Source of the DNA: Flavobacteriales bacterium
GTDB taxonomy: Bacteria; Bacteroidota; Bacteroidia; Flavobacteriales_D; Crocinitomicaceae
Assembly (NCBI GenBank): GCA_947380375.1
Contig: CANCQX010000002.1
Coordinates: 1-64,000 of the forward strand
Direction: 5' to 3'
DNA: 64,000 nt
Shown: in pieces, positions 54,456 through 62,565 of the stretch
Position numbering within the stretch: the first letter of the stretch is position 1
How the letters are laid out: every line of letters begins with the position of its first letter
The notes under the pieces: generated by a model
Database searches by the model: none
The model's input: the letters and a program-made list of their open reading frames with translations, nothing else
Told to the model about the DNA's origin: nothing
Translations under genes and position numbers: made by a program

Positions 54456-55232
54456 ATGAATTATCACTTATCTATTAAGCCGTTGTATGACCATTTAGCT
54501 AAATTAACTTTTACAGTTAAACATCAAATGAAACAACATTCTATTGAAGATCCTAGTGGAATAGATGTTACAAAAAAAACAATCTGTAACGAGCTTTCAT
54601 TACCTGAGTTTAAAACCAACTTTGAATCTATAATTTTTGATATTGAAGAAAATCAAAAAGACACTATCGAAAAAGTAGGTGATTATTACAAAAAAGAACT
54701 ATTAGAAATTATAATAAGTCTTGGCTGCATGCATTCTGATTTTTTTGGAGATGGTTATAAAGGTAATATTCTTGAAATACCAGAAAAAAGTCTTTCAGAA
54801 AATGAAGCATATATATTAGGAGTTATTGATTATGTTAATATAGTTGATGCTAGAGAAACCAACGATGACTTTTATCAAATTATTGATAAAAGTCTAATTA
54901 CTTTAAAATTGAATCTTACCGATTTATTACTTGAACAAAATGAGCAAACAGCATTAACTTTACAGAAATTAAAATGGAAAGTTAAACCATCAATTGTATC
55001 ATATCTTATGCTTGAATTAGCAAAAAATAATTGGTTGGATATAAAATTGAGAAATGGTATCCCTAATCTTGATAAGTTGGCAAATACAATGAATGAAATA
55101 TTTGAATTCGACAATCCTATTTCAAATAAGACGATAAAAAACAATTTTACAGCTGCAGAAAAAGCAAAATTAATGACTAATAAGCCCGAAATAACAAAAC
55201 TTATTATTCCAGATGCAAATACATTAGGTTAA
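54456..55232 (+). CDS. Hypothetical protein, 258 aa, possibly RteC-like helical C-terminus
   Basis: Soluble, mostly helical. The C-terminal 90 residues (LTLQKLKWKVKPSIVSYLML, ELAKNNWLD, NTMNEIFEFDNPISNKTIKNNF) resemble the KW...L..L...L....I pattern found in RteC-like and related element regulators, with a probable winged-helix fold. The match is weak and the N-terminal half is unrecognised. A DNA-binding regulator or replication accessory is the best guess. A 146-bp gap precedes it. Confidence 0.6.
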   Translation: MNYHLSIKPLYDHLAKLTFTVKHQMKQHSIEDPSGIDVTKKTICNELSLPEFKTNFESIIFDIEENQKDTIEKVGDYYKKELLEIIISLGCMHSDFFGDGYKGNILEIPEKSLSENEAYILGVIDYVNIVDARETNDDFYQIIDKSLITLKLNLTDLLLEQNEQTALTLQKLKWKVKPSIVSYLMLELAKNNWLDIKLRNGIPNLDKLANTMNEIFEFDNPISNKTIKNNFTAAEKAKLMTNKPEITKLIIPDANTLG

Positions 55233-55275
55233 AAGAAATCAATCTATCCTAAAGCCAATTTCAGAAAAAACTTAA

Positions 55276-55319
55276 ATCCCAAATATATCCCAAATACATC
55301 CTTTGTATATCTCTGATAT
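55276..55319 (+). repeat. Four iteron-like 11-bp repeats
   Basis: ATCCCAAATAT, ATCCCAAATAC, ATCCTTTGTAT and ATCTCTGATAT follow each other with an 11-base period, about one DNA helical turn. They lie upstream of the replication-like genes at 55.4-57.4 kb and could be initiator binding sites. Confidence 0.6.
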
Positions 55320-55378
55320 TTAATTAATTAAGTATTTACTTTGTGTTAGGGTTCGATGTCGACTTAGAATCTTAGGCG

Positions 55379-55837
55379 ATGGTGCCGAATTATTTTAATC
55401 CGGTTAATATGGAAAGAAGTCTAAACAAACAAATTGTAGAAGCCACGAACGGTGGCTTAGAAATCTTCAAAAAGTATGTGAATACTGAATTTGAAGTAGA
55501 TGTTATATCAGTAGTTGATGAACATCGAAAATTTACAGTTAAGTGGAATGCACATTATCAAAACTATGTTTTGTATTTAGATGAGTGTATAGCAGATAAG
55601 TGGTGTAAAAACACTAAAAGGTATAATGGAATATACTTTGTCCAAGATAGATTTGGACTCAATAATAATGAAGCACTCCGCAAAATAGATTCTGAATTGA
55701 ATCTTGGGTTTTTTAGTACTCCTGAGTTAACAATTTTGAATGAAGAGTTAGATGCCAATTTAGATAATAAAATGGCAAAAAATGAATTCTTAAGAATTTC
55801 TTTAGGATTTAAGTCTAGTAATGAAAATCAAAATTAA
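55379..55837 (+). CDS. Possible primase zinc-domain-like protein
   Basis: A 152-residue protein; ATG 55409 (MERSLNKQIVEATNGG) is an equally good start. The middle segment KWCKNTKRYNGIYFVQDRFG followed by LNNNEALRKIDSELNLGF resembles the N-terminal part of phage/element DNA primases, where a small zinc domain leads to a helix with EAL..ID..LNLG. Only two Cys remain, so zinc binding is doubtful. It lies 5 bases upstream of the DUF3987 gene, supporting a replication role. Confidence 0.55.
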   Translation: MVPNYFNPVNMERSLNKQIVEATNGGLEIFKKYVNTEFEVDVISVVDEHRKFTVKWNAHYQNYVLYLDECIADKWCKNTKRYNGIYFVQDRFGLNNNEALRKIDSELNLGFFSTPELTILNEELDANLDNKMAKNEFLRISLGFKSSNENQN

Positions 55838-55842
55838 TTATT

Positions 55843-57354
55843 ATGGAAAAAGAAAATGACACAAAAAACATTTCTGTAGAGAATGAAATAAAATTGGAAG
55901 ATATTTCAATATCATCACTATTGCCAATTCTTGAAGGTGAAAAGAATGAGGAAGAACTAACTACAGTCGATTCTGTCGAAGTCGAAACTATTCAAGAAAC
56001 TAATTTGAGTATTAGTGAACAGGCTGATATCGACAAATCGACAATTTCGACAACATCTTTTGAAGAAGAAAATGAAGAAGATAATTTTGATGAAGATGTT
56101 GAATTAGCTTTTAATTCGTATGAAAAGCTACCTGATTTCTTTCAAGAGATTTGTTCTTGCTTTGATGAAAAAGACAGATTGATGATGTTATTAAGTAGTA
56201 TTACTGTTGTGAGTAGCATATTGCCAAAAGTATATGGAGAATATGATAGAATGAAAGTCTATTCTAATTTATTTTTGTATGTAACGGGAAATGCAGGTTC
56301 AGGTAAAGGAAATATGACTTGGGCAAAAAAACTTACTTCAGTTATAGAAAGTAATATTAAACTAACAAATGAAAATTCAAAACTAGTAGCATCAATTTTA
56401 TTGCAAGGTGGTAAAATAGAAAGTCTATTCCCAAGCGATCAAATCAGTATCCCTGGAAATAGCAGTACTGCAGGGATAACACAATTGCTTGAAAAACAAA
56501 ATGGTAATGGTTTGATATTTGAAACTGAAGGAGATACGATTGGTAATGTTTTTAGACAAGAATTTGGTAATTATTCAGATCTTTTGAGAAAAGCATTTCA
56601 TCACGAACAAATTTCCCAATATCGCAAAACAAATGAACAATTTACAAATATAAATGAGCCAAAAGTTTCAGTTTTAATATCAAGTACACCTAGTCAATTG
56701 AAAAGTATAATTCAAAGCCTTGAAAATGGTTTATTTAGTAGATTTATGTTTTTTAATACTTCACCTATTAATGAATTTCTTGATGTTTTCAAGAAAAATG
56801 AAAATAATAGAGCTGAAATTTTTGATAAAAAAGCCGAAGAATTGCAAGTTTTATTTCTTAAATTAAAAGAAAGTGATGGAATAAAGATTTCATTGACGGA
56901 GCAGCAGCAGAAAAAATTTGTCGAAAAGTGTAATTTAAATAAATCTATACTTACAAATTTAATTAATCAGGATTTAGATGCAACAGCGAATCGTATGGGG
57001 TTAATAATGTTTCGAATTATGATGGTTTTAACAGGTATTAGAAATAAAACAGAAATAATTTCAAATGAACTTTTGTGTAATGATGATGATTTTGCATTGA
57101 CATTAGAGTTAGCAGATGTTCTTTTAAATAATGCAGTTGAAACAATTAAAATGTTACCGAAATCAGGAGGAATTATTTCGAATGAATCCAGAAATAAATT
57201 ATTTCAAATGTTGCCAAATGAATTCACAACAAAGGAAGCTAAAACACTTGGCGTTCAATGTGGTGTAGCAGAGAGGTCAATAGACCGTTTTTTGAAATCG
57301 GCTTTATTTGAAAAGTTAGAACATGGAGTATGGAAAAAGTCAATTTCAAAATAG
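55843..57354 (+). CDS. DUF3987 replication-type ATPase
   Basis: A 503-residue protein of the DUF3987 family found in Bacteroidota elements and phages, usually with primase genes. An acidic, low-complexity N-terminus (1-85) precedes the core. The Walker A motif is GNAGSGKGN (about 148-156), the acidic Walker B-like segment is LIFETEGDTI (about 224-233), and SVLISSTPSQL and GLFSRFMFFN carry sensor/arginine-type residues. A C-terminal winged-helix-like end (TTKEAKTLGVQCGVAERSIDRFL) follows. It probably acts as a replicative or initiator ATPase. Confidence 0.88.
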   Translation: MEKENDTKNISVENEIKLEDISISSLLPILEGEKNEEELTTVDSVEVETIQETNLSISEQADIDKSTISTTSFEEENEEDNFDEDVELAFNSYEKLPDFFQEICSCFDEKDRLMMLLSSITVVSSILPKVYGEYDRMKVYSNLFLYVTGNAGSGKGNMTWAKKLTSVIESNIKLTNENSKLVASILLQGGKIESLFPSDQISIPGNSSTAGITQLLEKQNGNGLIFETEGDTIGNVFRQEFGNYSDLLRKAFHHEQISQYRKTNEQFTNINEPKVSVLISSTPSQLKSIIQSLENGLFSRFMFFNTSPINEFLDVFKKNENNRAEIFDKKAEELQVLFLKLKESDGIKISLTEQQQKKFVEKCNLNKSILTNLINQDLDATANRMGLIMFRIMMVLTGIRNKTEIISNELLCNDDDFALTLELADVLLNNAVETIKMLPKSGGIISNESRNKLFQMLPNEFTTKEAKTLGVQCGVAERSIDRFLKSALFEKLEHGVWKKSISK

Positions 57355-57358
57355 TAAT

Positions 57359-57390
57359 GTCGCTTTGTCGTTTTGTCATTTTGTCGAAAT
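57359..57390 (+). repeat. Four 8-bp repeats after the DUF3987 stop
   Basis: GTCGCTTT, GTCGTTTT, GTCATTTT and GTCGAAAT are in phase directly after the stop codon, before the terminator. Confidence 0.6.
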
Positions 57391-57432
57391 TGCAATGTAG
57401 TATAAATTAACATTCTAATTAAAATCAGAATT

Positions 57433-57461
57433 AGCCTTATCTTAAATGATAGGGCTTTTTT
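57433..57461 (+). terminator. Intrinsic terminator of the DUF3987 gene
   Basis: AGCCTTATC (57433-57441) pairs with GATAGGGCT (57448-57456) with one U-G pair, 6-base loop, then a T run. Confidence 0.8.
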
Positions 57462-57487
57462 GTGCAATCAAACTTATTTCACTAGTC

Positions 57488-57574
57488 TTCCTAACATAAT
57501 TGCTTCGTGTCCCCCCTATAGTCTTCCATTAACCATACCCAAAAAGGGGGGACCCAAATCAATTATGTTAGGAA
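57488..57574. other. Large inverted repeat, candidate origin or oriT
   Basis: Outer arms TTCCTAACATAATTG (57488-57502) and its exact complement (57560-57574) enclose a 6-by-6 internal loop. Inner arms GTCCCCCC (57509-57516) and GGGGGGAC (57546-57553) follow, with a 29-base loop. It is GC-rich inside a very AT-rich element, noncoding, and near the right end. Such structures serve as nicking sites, single-strand origins or protein-binding hairpins; an RNA role is also possible. Confidence 0.75.
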
Positions 57575-57605
57575 CATACCCAATGCTAACCCAAATTACA
57601 AATAT

Positions 57606-57700
57606 CCCCACCCTGAAAGCTTAGTCTTACTTACTCCCCATGTCAATCTTTTGGGCGAAAAATCCTTATTCTACAAATTTCTAGGCTTTGTGGGGTGGGG
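57606..57700. other. Second inverted repeat in the same noncoding tail
   Basis: CCCCACCC (57606-57613) and AAAGC (57616-57620) pair with GCTTT (57685-57689) and GGGTGGGG (57693-57700) around a 64-base loop, with a small unpaired bulge. Together with the previous structure it fills most of the 415-bp gap 57355-57769; nothing coding is seen there. Confidence 0.6.
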
Positions 57701-57769
57701 TACATTTTTGCACAGCTAATCGGATGGCTTGAAAATCCGTGTTTTTATACAATTTAATACCAATATTTT

Positions 57770-58006
57770 ATGAAGAATTTAGTTTATGCCGAGCTTATGG
57801 GTTCAGTAACAATGGAAATGATGATTGACAGACGTTTGTTGATCTTGAGTGACAATGGAATTTTTATCATTACATTCGAAGACAACGCGGTCAATTATCC
57901 TAATGAAACATTTTGTGATGTTTGTGAAGAAGCGATTAGTGATTATGAAATTGAAATTAAGAATGGTCGTATCATTTCAAATGCAAACACAAGAACTGAC
58001 TTTTGA
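57770..58006 (+). CDS. Hypothetical protein, 78 aa
   Basis: A small acidic protein, unrecognised, with beta-rich sequence (RRLLILSDNGIFIITFEDNAV) and a Cys pair CDVC (about 50-53). It lies between the inverted repeats and the right terminal repeat. Its coding-like composition and ATG support it, but no homologue is known to me, so it may be spurious. Confidence 0.45.
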   Translation: MKNLVYAELMGSVTMEMMIDRRLLILSDNGIFIITFEDNAVNYPNETFCDVCEEAISDYEIEIKNGRIISNANTRTDF

Positions 58007-58068
58007 ATACTGTGTTAAATTCCGTATTAACACAAATTTATCCTCTTTTTAAAAACCAACACGCATAA

Positions 58069-58098
58069 AAAAAGTCCTTCATTTCTGAAAGACTTTTT
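58069..58098 (-). terminator. tRNA-Gln terminator (right copy)
   Basis: Same stem as at 46735-46764, two bases beyond the tRNA 3' end. Confidence 0.8.
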
Positions 58099-58099
58099 G

Positions 58100-58172
58100 T
58101 TGACCCACTAGGGCTCGAACCTAGACTCTTCTATACCAAAAACAGACGTGTTGCCAGTTACACCATGGGTCA
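58100..58172 (-). tRNA. tRNA-Gln (anticodon UUG), right copy
   Basis: Identical in sequence to the left copy (acceptor TGACCCA/TGGGTCA, anticodon TTG, discriminator A, no encoded CCA). Its 3' end faces the element, and its upstream side faces native chromosome, so this is the copy expected to keep the original promoter. Confidence 0.95.
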
Positions 58173-58183
58173 ATTTGTGAGGA

Positions 58184-58191
58184 CAAAGTTA
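58184..58191 (-). promoter_or_regulatory. -7 box TAACTTTG of tRNA-Gln (right copy)
   Basis: Exact TAnnTTTG match 11 bases before the tRNA 5' end; upstream sequence from 58202 is chromosomal. Confidence 0.6.
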
Positions 58192-58424
58192 GAAACAAAA
58201 TTTAAATTTGAAAGAGATATTTTAATTTTTTTTAGAAAAAATAATAAAAAATGAATTTTAATATTGTATATATTTGTTTTTCAATATCTTATTTATTTAA
58301 TACTGCAATTTAACAGTTCAAAATTTACTATTGGCTCTTATTTCATATTATTTAGCGGTCAATAACTTTATAAACTACATTAAATTGTTAAATTCGCGAA
58401 CTTAAAACGTTTTATTTTTAGTAT

Positions 58425-61400
58425 ATGAACTATAAAAAGTTGAATCAAAACCTTGGATGGCTCGTGTTTTTAATAGCAACAGCTGTTTACTTTATTACCA
58501 TCGAAGATACTGTAAGTCTTTGGGATTGTGGTGAATACGTAACTACAGCCTATAAATTAGAAGTTGGTCACCCTCCAGGTGCTCCCTTGTTTATGATTGT
58601 AGGACGTTTGTTCTCTTTCTTTGCAGATCCTGAAAATGTAGCAGTTTGTATCAATAGATTGTCTGCAATTTGTAGCTCATTGTCTATTTTATTTATGTTT
58701 TGGTCAATTACTTTATTGGCTAAAAAAGTAGCATTAAGAACAAAATCAGAACTTTCTAAAGGAGAAATGATTGCAATTCTTGGAAGTGGTTTTATAGGTT
58801 CTTTGGCCTATACTTTCTCTGATTCTTTTTGGTTCTCAGCTGTTGAGGGTGAGGTATATGCAATGGCTTCTTTATTTACAGCGGCTATTTTTTGGGCAAT
58901 TTTGAAATGGGATGAAGAAATGGCTGCTATTCAGCATGGAGAATTAGATGTTGATTATGCTCCAAATAGATGGTTGTTGTTAATCATGTTCTTATTAGGA
59001 TTGGCAATTGGAGTCCATTTATTAGGTATTCTTGTGGTTCCTGCTATTGGATTTGTTATTTATTTCCGTCATTCGAAAGTAGCTGATTTAAAAGGGATTA
59101 TGATTACAGGTGTTTTATCGGTTTTTATACTTGGTTTTATTCAAGAAGGTGTTATTCCCGGTTCTATTTCTTTGGCTTCTTCCTTTGAAGTAATGTTTAA
59201 AAATTCATTAGGACTTCCATTCTTTAGTGGCACGTTATTTTTCTTCGCTCTATTAGTTATAGGTTGTATTTATACAATTCGTTATGCTCGTAAAAAAGGG
59301 AATTTCATTTTGTACAATGCAACAATGGGTCTAATCATGTTATTGATTGGTTATGGTTCTTTTGCAGTAATCGTTATTCGTTCGAATGCAAATACACCTT
59401 TGGATGAAAATGATCCTGAAAATTTAGTAACACTAAAATCATATTTAAAACGTGAACAATATGGTTCTTCTCCAATTTTTAAAGGACCTTATTGGAATTC
59501 AAAAGAGAACGAAAGAGAATTATTTGATGATCGTTCGGCTATTTTCTTAAGAAGATTTGAAGTGACAAAAGGAGAAGCAGTAGTAAAAGCATTCAGAAGT
59601 GAAAAAGATGCTTTGAAATATGCGAAAGAAAATGGACCAAGTTTAGAAGTGAACGAAAAATATTTTGAATCGAATGTTGGTCAGCAAGAAAATGTGGTTC
59701 CTACTTATTCTCAAAATACTTTCTTTCCACGAATGTATAGTGGTGATGAACCAAGTAAGGTTGAGGGTTACAAAGCTTGGTCTGGATACGATGCAAATGA
59801 TGATAGCGGAACAGAACTAGGAAAAGACGAACAAAGACTTCCTACTTTTGGGGAGAACCTGACTTATTTTGCTCGTTACCAAATAAATTGGATGTATTGG
59901 AGGTACTTTATGTGGAATTTCGCAGGAAGACAAAATGATATTCAAGGTCACAGTGGTGAACACATGAGAGGAAACTGGATTTCAGGAATTTCAGCAGTGG
60001 ATAATGCTCGTTTGGGTGAGCAAGATTTACCTTACTATACAAATGAAAATGATAGTAATAATAAATTTTTCTTCCTGCCTCTTATTTTAGGATTTATAGG
60101 AATGATTTTCCATTTCTACCGAACTCCTAAAGATGCATTTGTGGTCTTTTTAGCATTTTTATTTACAGGTATTGCAATTGTTGTTTATCTGAATCAACGA
60201 ACTTTTGAACCAAGAGAAAGGGATTATGCTTTTGCAGGTTCATTCTATTTCTTTGCGCTTTGGATAGGAATGGGTGTTTATGGCTTATACGAGGCATTTA
60301 CAAGTTTTGGTAAGAATGAATACAAAAAAATAGGAATGGTTATCGGTGGAGGTTTATTGTTGACTTTAATTTTAGATTCTAGCAGCGATGTTTCAATGCC
60401 TTCTACTTTGTCTTGGATTTTTATTTCAGCAATTGGAATTGTTGCATTAGCAATAATGTCAGCTTTGAAAAAATCATTTAAAAGTGAATCTCAAGGTGCA
60501 ATTGTAGCAATTGGATTAGGGCTATTCGTTCCAATTATAATGGGAATGCAAGGTTGGGACGATCACGATAGAAGTTTAAAAACATCTGCAAGAGATTTAG
60601 CTTACAACTATTTAGAATCGTGTACAAAAAATTCTATTATTTTCACAAATGGAGATAACGATACTTTCCCTTTGTGGTATATGCAAGAAGTTGAAGGTGT
60701 TAGAACTGATGTTCGTGTTTGTAATTTATCATTGATGCAGACAGATTGGTACACAGATCAAATGAAAATGAAGGCATATGATTCTGATCCGTTACCGATT
60801 AAATTTACTGAAGATCAAACATTAATGTATGCAGGTTATACAGATCAAGTATTATTTACAGGATTGTTTGAGTTGTTCTATATGAATGCAGGAGAGCGAA
60901 TTATTAAAGAGGTAATCGCAATGCGTGTAAAGAATAATAAATCAGAAGTATCAACTGCTTTAGGAACTTTAAATGCACAAGCAGCCACAATAGTAGGTTC
61001 AGTTTCTACAGATCAAGCAAATGTTGCTACTCGACTAGAACAATTAAAATTGATTTTAACAACGAATACAAAAACGGATTTAGCTGAAGAGGTTTATGCT
61101 AAATACCAAGCTGGATTTGAGTTACTTTCAGGGGTTCAAAGTGGATTAATTAAATTTGAAGAAAGTCAAGCACAAAATTTCCAAAACTTATTATTAGAAT
61201 TCGAAAAACCTTGGGATTTTGCAAATATTGATGAAGTGATGGCTTTCACAAGAGATGATAAAAATTTAATTTCATACAGTGCAGATCAATTGGTTCGTTT
61301 CTTCCCTTCAACAGGAATTATTTTACCAGTGGATAAGAATAATGCTGTAAAATCTGGAATAATTTCAGGTGGACAAAAATCACAATGTTTTGATGAGTTA

Positions 61401-62549
61401 CGTTTCAACTTCGAAACTAGAGGTATAACGCGTGAACAAGTTATGATGTTAGATGTTTTAGCGAATAATGATTGGAAACGAGGAATTTTCTTCTCTTCTC
61501 CAGGTGGTTCTGATGTTTCTATGGCATTGTATAAACGAGGATATTTGAAACAAGATGGAATGGCATTTGAATTAACTCCTGTAAATAATAGAAGTGAACG
61601 ATTAATGTCAGATAAAATGTATAACAATTTGATGAGTAAATACTTGTATGGTGAAATGAGTAACCCTAAAGTATTGACAGATTACTATACTCGTCGTCAC
61701 ACATCTCAATACCGTTCTCAATTTGCTTCATTAGCGGAAGACTTTTTACGTAAAATTGACGAGGCAAAAGACGCAAAAGAGAAAGGATCAAACTATATTA
61801 ATTTGTTGAAACAAGCTGGTAGATTTGACGAAGCAAATGATTTAGCACGTATTTTAAAAACGGCGGATAAAGACATTCCTGTTTATAGAAAGAAAGCAGC
61901 TAATTTATTAAAACGTTCATTGGAAGTGATGCCAGCAAACGTAGTTATTGATTATGGTGAACCAGGTCCTACAAGAGATCAATACAATGTTGGTTCTATG
62001 ACATTCGAATCTTATGGAGATGGTATTTTACATGATTATGTAGGATTATTATTCCAAGCAGGTGAGAAAAAAGCAGCCAATGATTTAGGTTTAGAACTTG
62101 CACGTGAATTAGAATCAATTTTAGCTTATTTTGAGAAGAGTGATGTTTATTTTGCTGGAAGAAATTCAAAAGATTTGTTTGCAACATTAGATGTTTATTT
62201 AAAAATGTCTGCAGCTGCTGTCAATCCAACATTTGGTGACCCAAATGGTAAACTAGCAAAACATACGCAATCTAAAATCTCTACTCTTTATAAAGTAGTT
62301 TTCCCTAAAATGTATGCTGATCTAAAAGTGAAAGCAGAAAATAATGGTGAAAGTACAAGAAGAGGTTCAACAGCAGGTAAATATGCATCTATGTTATTTG
62401 ATCTTCAAGACAATATTGAAGCGATTGGTATTCATTACGGAATAATGAGTGCACCAATAAATACAGCACCTTCAGTAGATAATACGGAAGGAATGAATTT
62501 AGAACAAATGATGCAACAAATGGATAGAGGAGATTCTGTTTTAAAATAA
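58425..62549 (+). CDS. DUF2723 membrane glycosyltransferase-like protein
   Basis: A very large (1374 residues) inner-membrane protein. The N-terminal DUF2723 domain has about ten membrane segments. The GT-C-like acidic first loop is TVSLWDCGEYVTTAYKLEVGHPPG (about 29-52, in pieces), with Asp34 and Glu37 as likely catalytic or metal residues. The C-terminal ~700 residues are soluble and include FTNGDNDTFPLWYMQEVEGVRTDVRV and TPR-like helices near the end. The family is proposed to add sugars to exported proteins; this is consistent with Bacteroidota O-glycosylation but not proven here. It is followed 16 bases later by a deacetylase gene. Confidence 0.92.
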   Translation: MNYKKLNQNLGWLVFLIATAVYFITIEDTVSLWDCGEYVTTAYKLEVGHPPGAPLFMIVGRLFSFFADPENVAVCINRLSAICSSLSILFMFWSITLLAKKVALRTKSELSKGEMIAILGSGFIGSLAYTFSDSFWFSAVEGEVYAMASLFTAAIFWAILKWDEEMAAIQHGELDVDYAPNRWLLLIMFLLGLAIGVHLLGILVVPAIGFVIYFRHSKVADLKGIMITGVLSVFILGFIQEGVIPGSISLASSFEVMFKNSLGLPFFSGTLFFFALLVIGCIYTIRYARKKGNFILYNATMGLIMLLIGYGSFAVIVIRSNANTPLDENDPENLVTLKSYLKREQYGSSPIFKGPYWNSKENERELFDDRSAIFLRRFEVTKGEAVVKAFRSEKDALKYAKENGPSLEVNEKYFESNVGQQENVVPTYSQNTFFPRMYSGDEPSKVEGYKAWSGYDANDDSGTELGKDEQRLPTFGENLTYFARYQINWMYWRYFMWNFAGRQNDIQGHSGEHMRGNWISGISAVDNARLGEQDLPYYTNENDSNNKFFFLPLILGFIGMIFHFYRTPKDAFVVFLAFLFTGIAIVVYLNQRTFEPRERDYAFAGSFYFFALWIGMGVYGLYEAFTSFGKNEYKKIGMVIGGGLLLTLILDSSSDVSMPSTLSWIFISAIGIVALAIMSALKKSFKSESQGAIVAIGLGLFVPIIMGMQGWDDHDRSLKTSARDLAYNYLESCTKNSIIFTNGDNDTFPLWYMQEVEGVRTDVRVCNLSLMQTDWYTDQMKMKAYDSDPLPIKFTEDQTLMYAGYTDQVLFTGLFELFYMNAGERIIKEVIAMRVKNNKSEVSTALGTLNAQAATIVGSVSTDQANVATRLEQLKLILTTNTKTDLAEEVYAKYQAGFELLSGVQSGLIKFEESQAQNFQNLLLEFEKPWDFANIDEVMAFTRDDKNLISYSADQLVRFFPSTGIILPVDKNNAVKSGIISGGQKSQCFDELRFNFETRGITREQVMMLDVLANNDWKRGIFFSSPGGSDVSMALYKRGYLKQDGMAFELTPVNNRSERLMSDKMYNNLMSKYLYGEMSNPKVLTDYYTRRHTSQYRSQFASLAEDFLRKIDEAKDAKEKGSNYINLLKQAGRFDEANDLARILKTADKDIPVYRKKAANLLKRSLEVMPANVVIDYGEPGPTRDQYNVGSMTFESYGDGILHDYVGLLFQAGEKKAANDLGLELARELESILAYFEKSDVYFAGRNSKDLFATLDVYLKMSAAAVNPTFGDPNGKLAKHTQSKISTLYKVVFPKMYADLKVKAENNGESTRRGSTAGKYASMLFDLQDNIEAIGIHYGIMSAPINTAPSVDNTEGMNLEQMMQQMDRGDSVLK

Positions 62550-62565
62550 GCAGAAAAATACTTTA

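Larger units (their letters stand above)
46730..58201. mobile_element. Integrated genetic element at tRNA-Gln, about 11.3 kb, with 138-bp terminal repeats
   Basis: Two perfect 138-bp direct repeats (46730-46867 and 58064-58201, offset 11,334 bases) bound the region, and each holds a full tRNA-Gln. A tyrosine integrase starts 153 bases inside the left repeat. The order is integrase, XRE repressor (minus), RadC-like, cargo (49.05-53.93 kb), replication-like module (54.0-57.35 kb), noncoding inverted repeats, small ORF, right repeat. No relaxase, coupling ATPase, secretion channel, portal, terminase or capsid gene is visible. It is therefore best called an integrative (possibly mobilizable or satellite-like) element. 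Excision by recombination between the repeats would leave one intact tRNA-Gln. Confidence 0.88.
58064..58201. repeat. Right 138-bp direct repeat (attR-like)
   Basis: Identical to 46730-46867. The chromosomal sequence to its right (58202-58424) holds only AT-rich DNA before the DUF2723 gene, so the tRNA promoter here is likely the ancestral one. Confidence 0.92.

Noticed and set aside
57691-57700. G-quadruplex from TGGGGTGGGG
   Set aside because: Only two G-tracts are close together; the four tracts needed are not present.
46730-58201. Prophage
   Set aside because: No capsid, portal, terminase, tail or lysis gene is visible between the repeats.
46730-58201. Conjugative element
   Set aside because: No relaxase, coupling protein or Tra-type channel gene is visible; the size is also too small.
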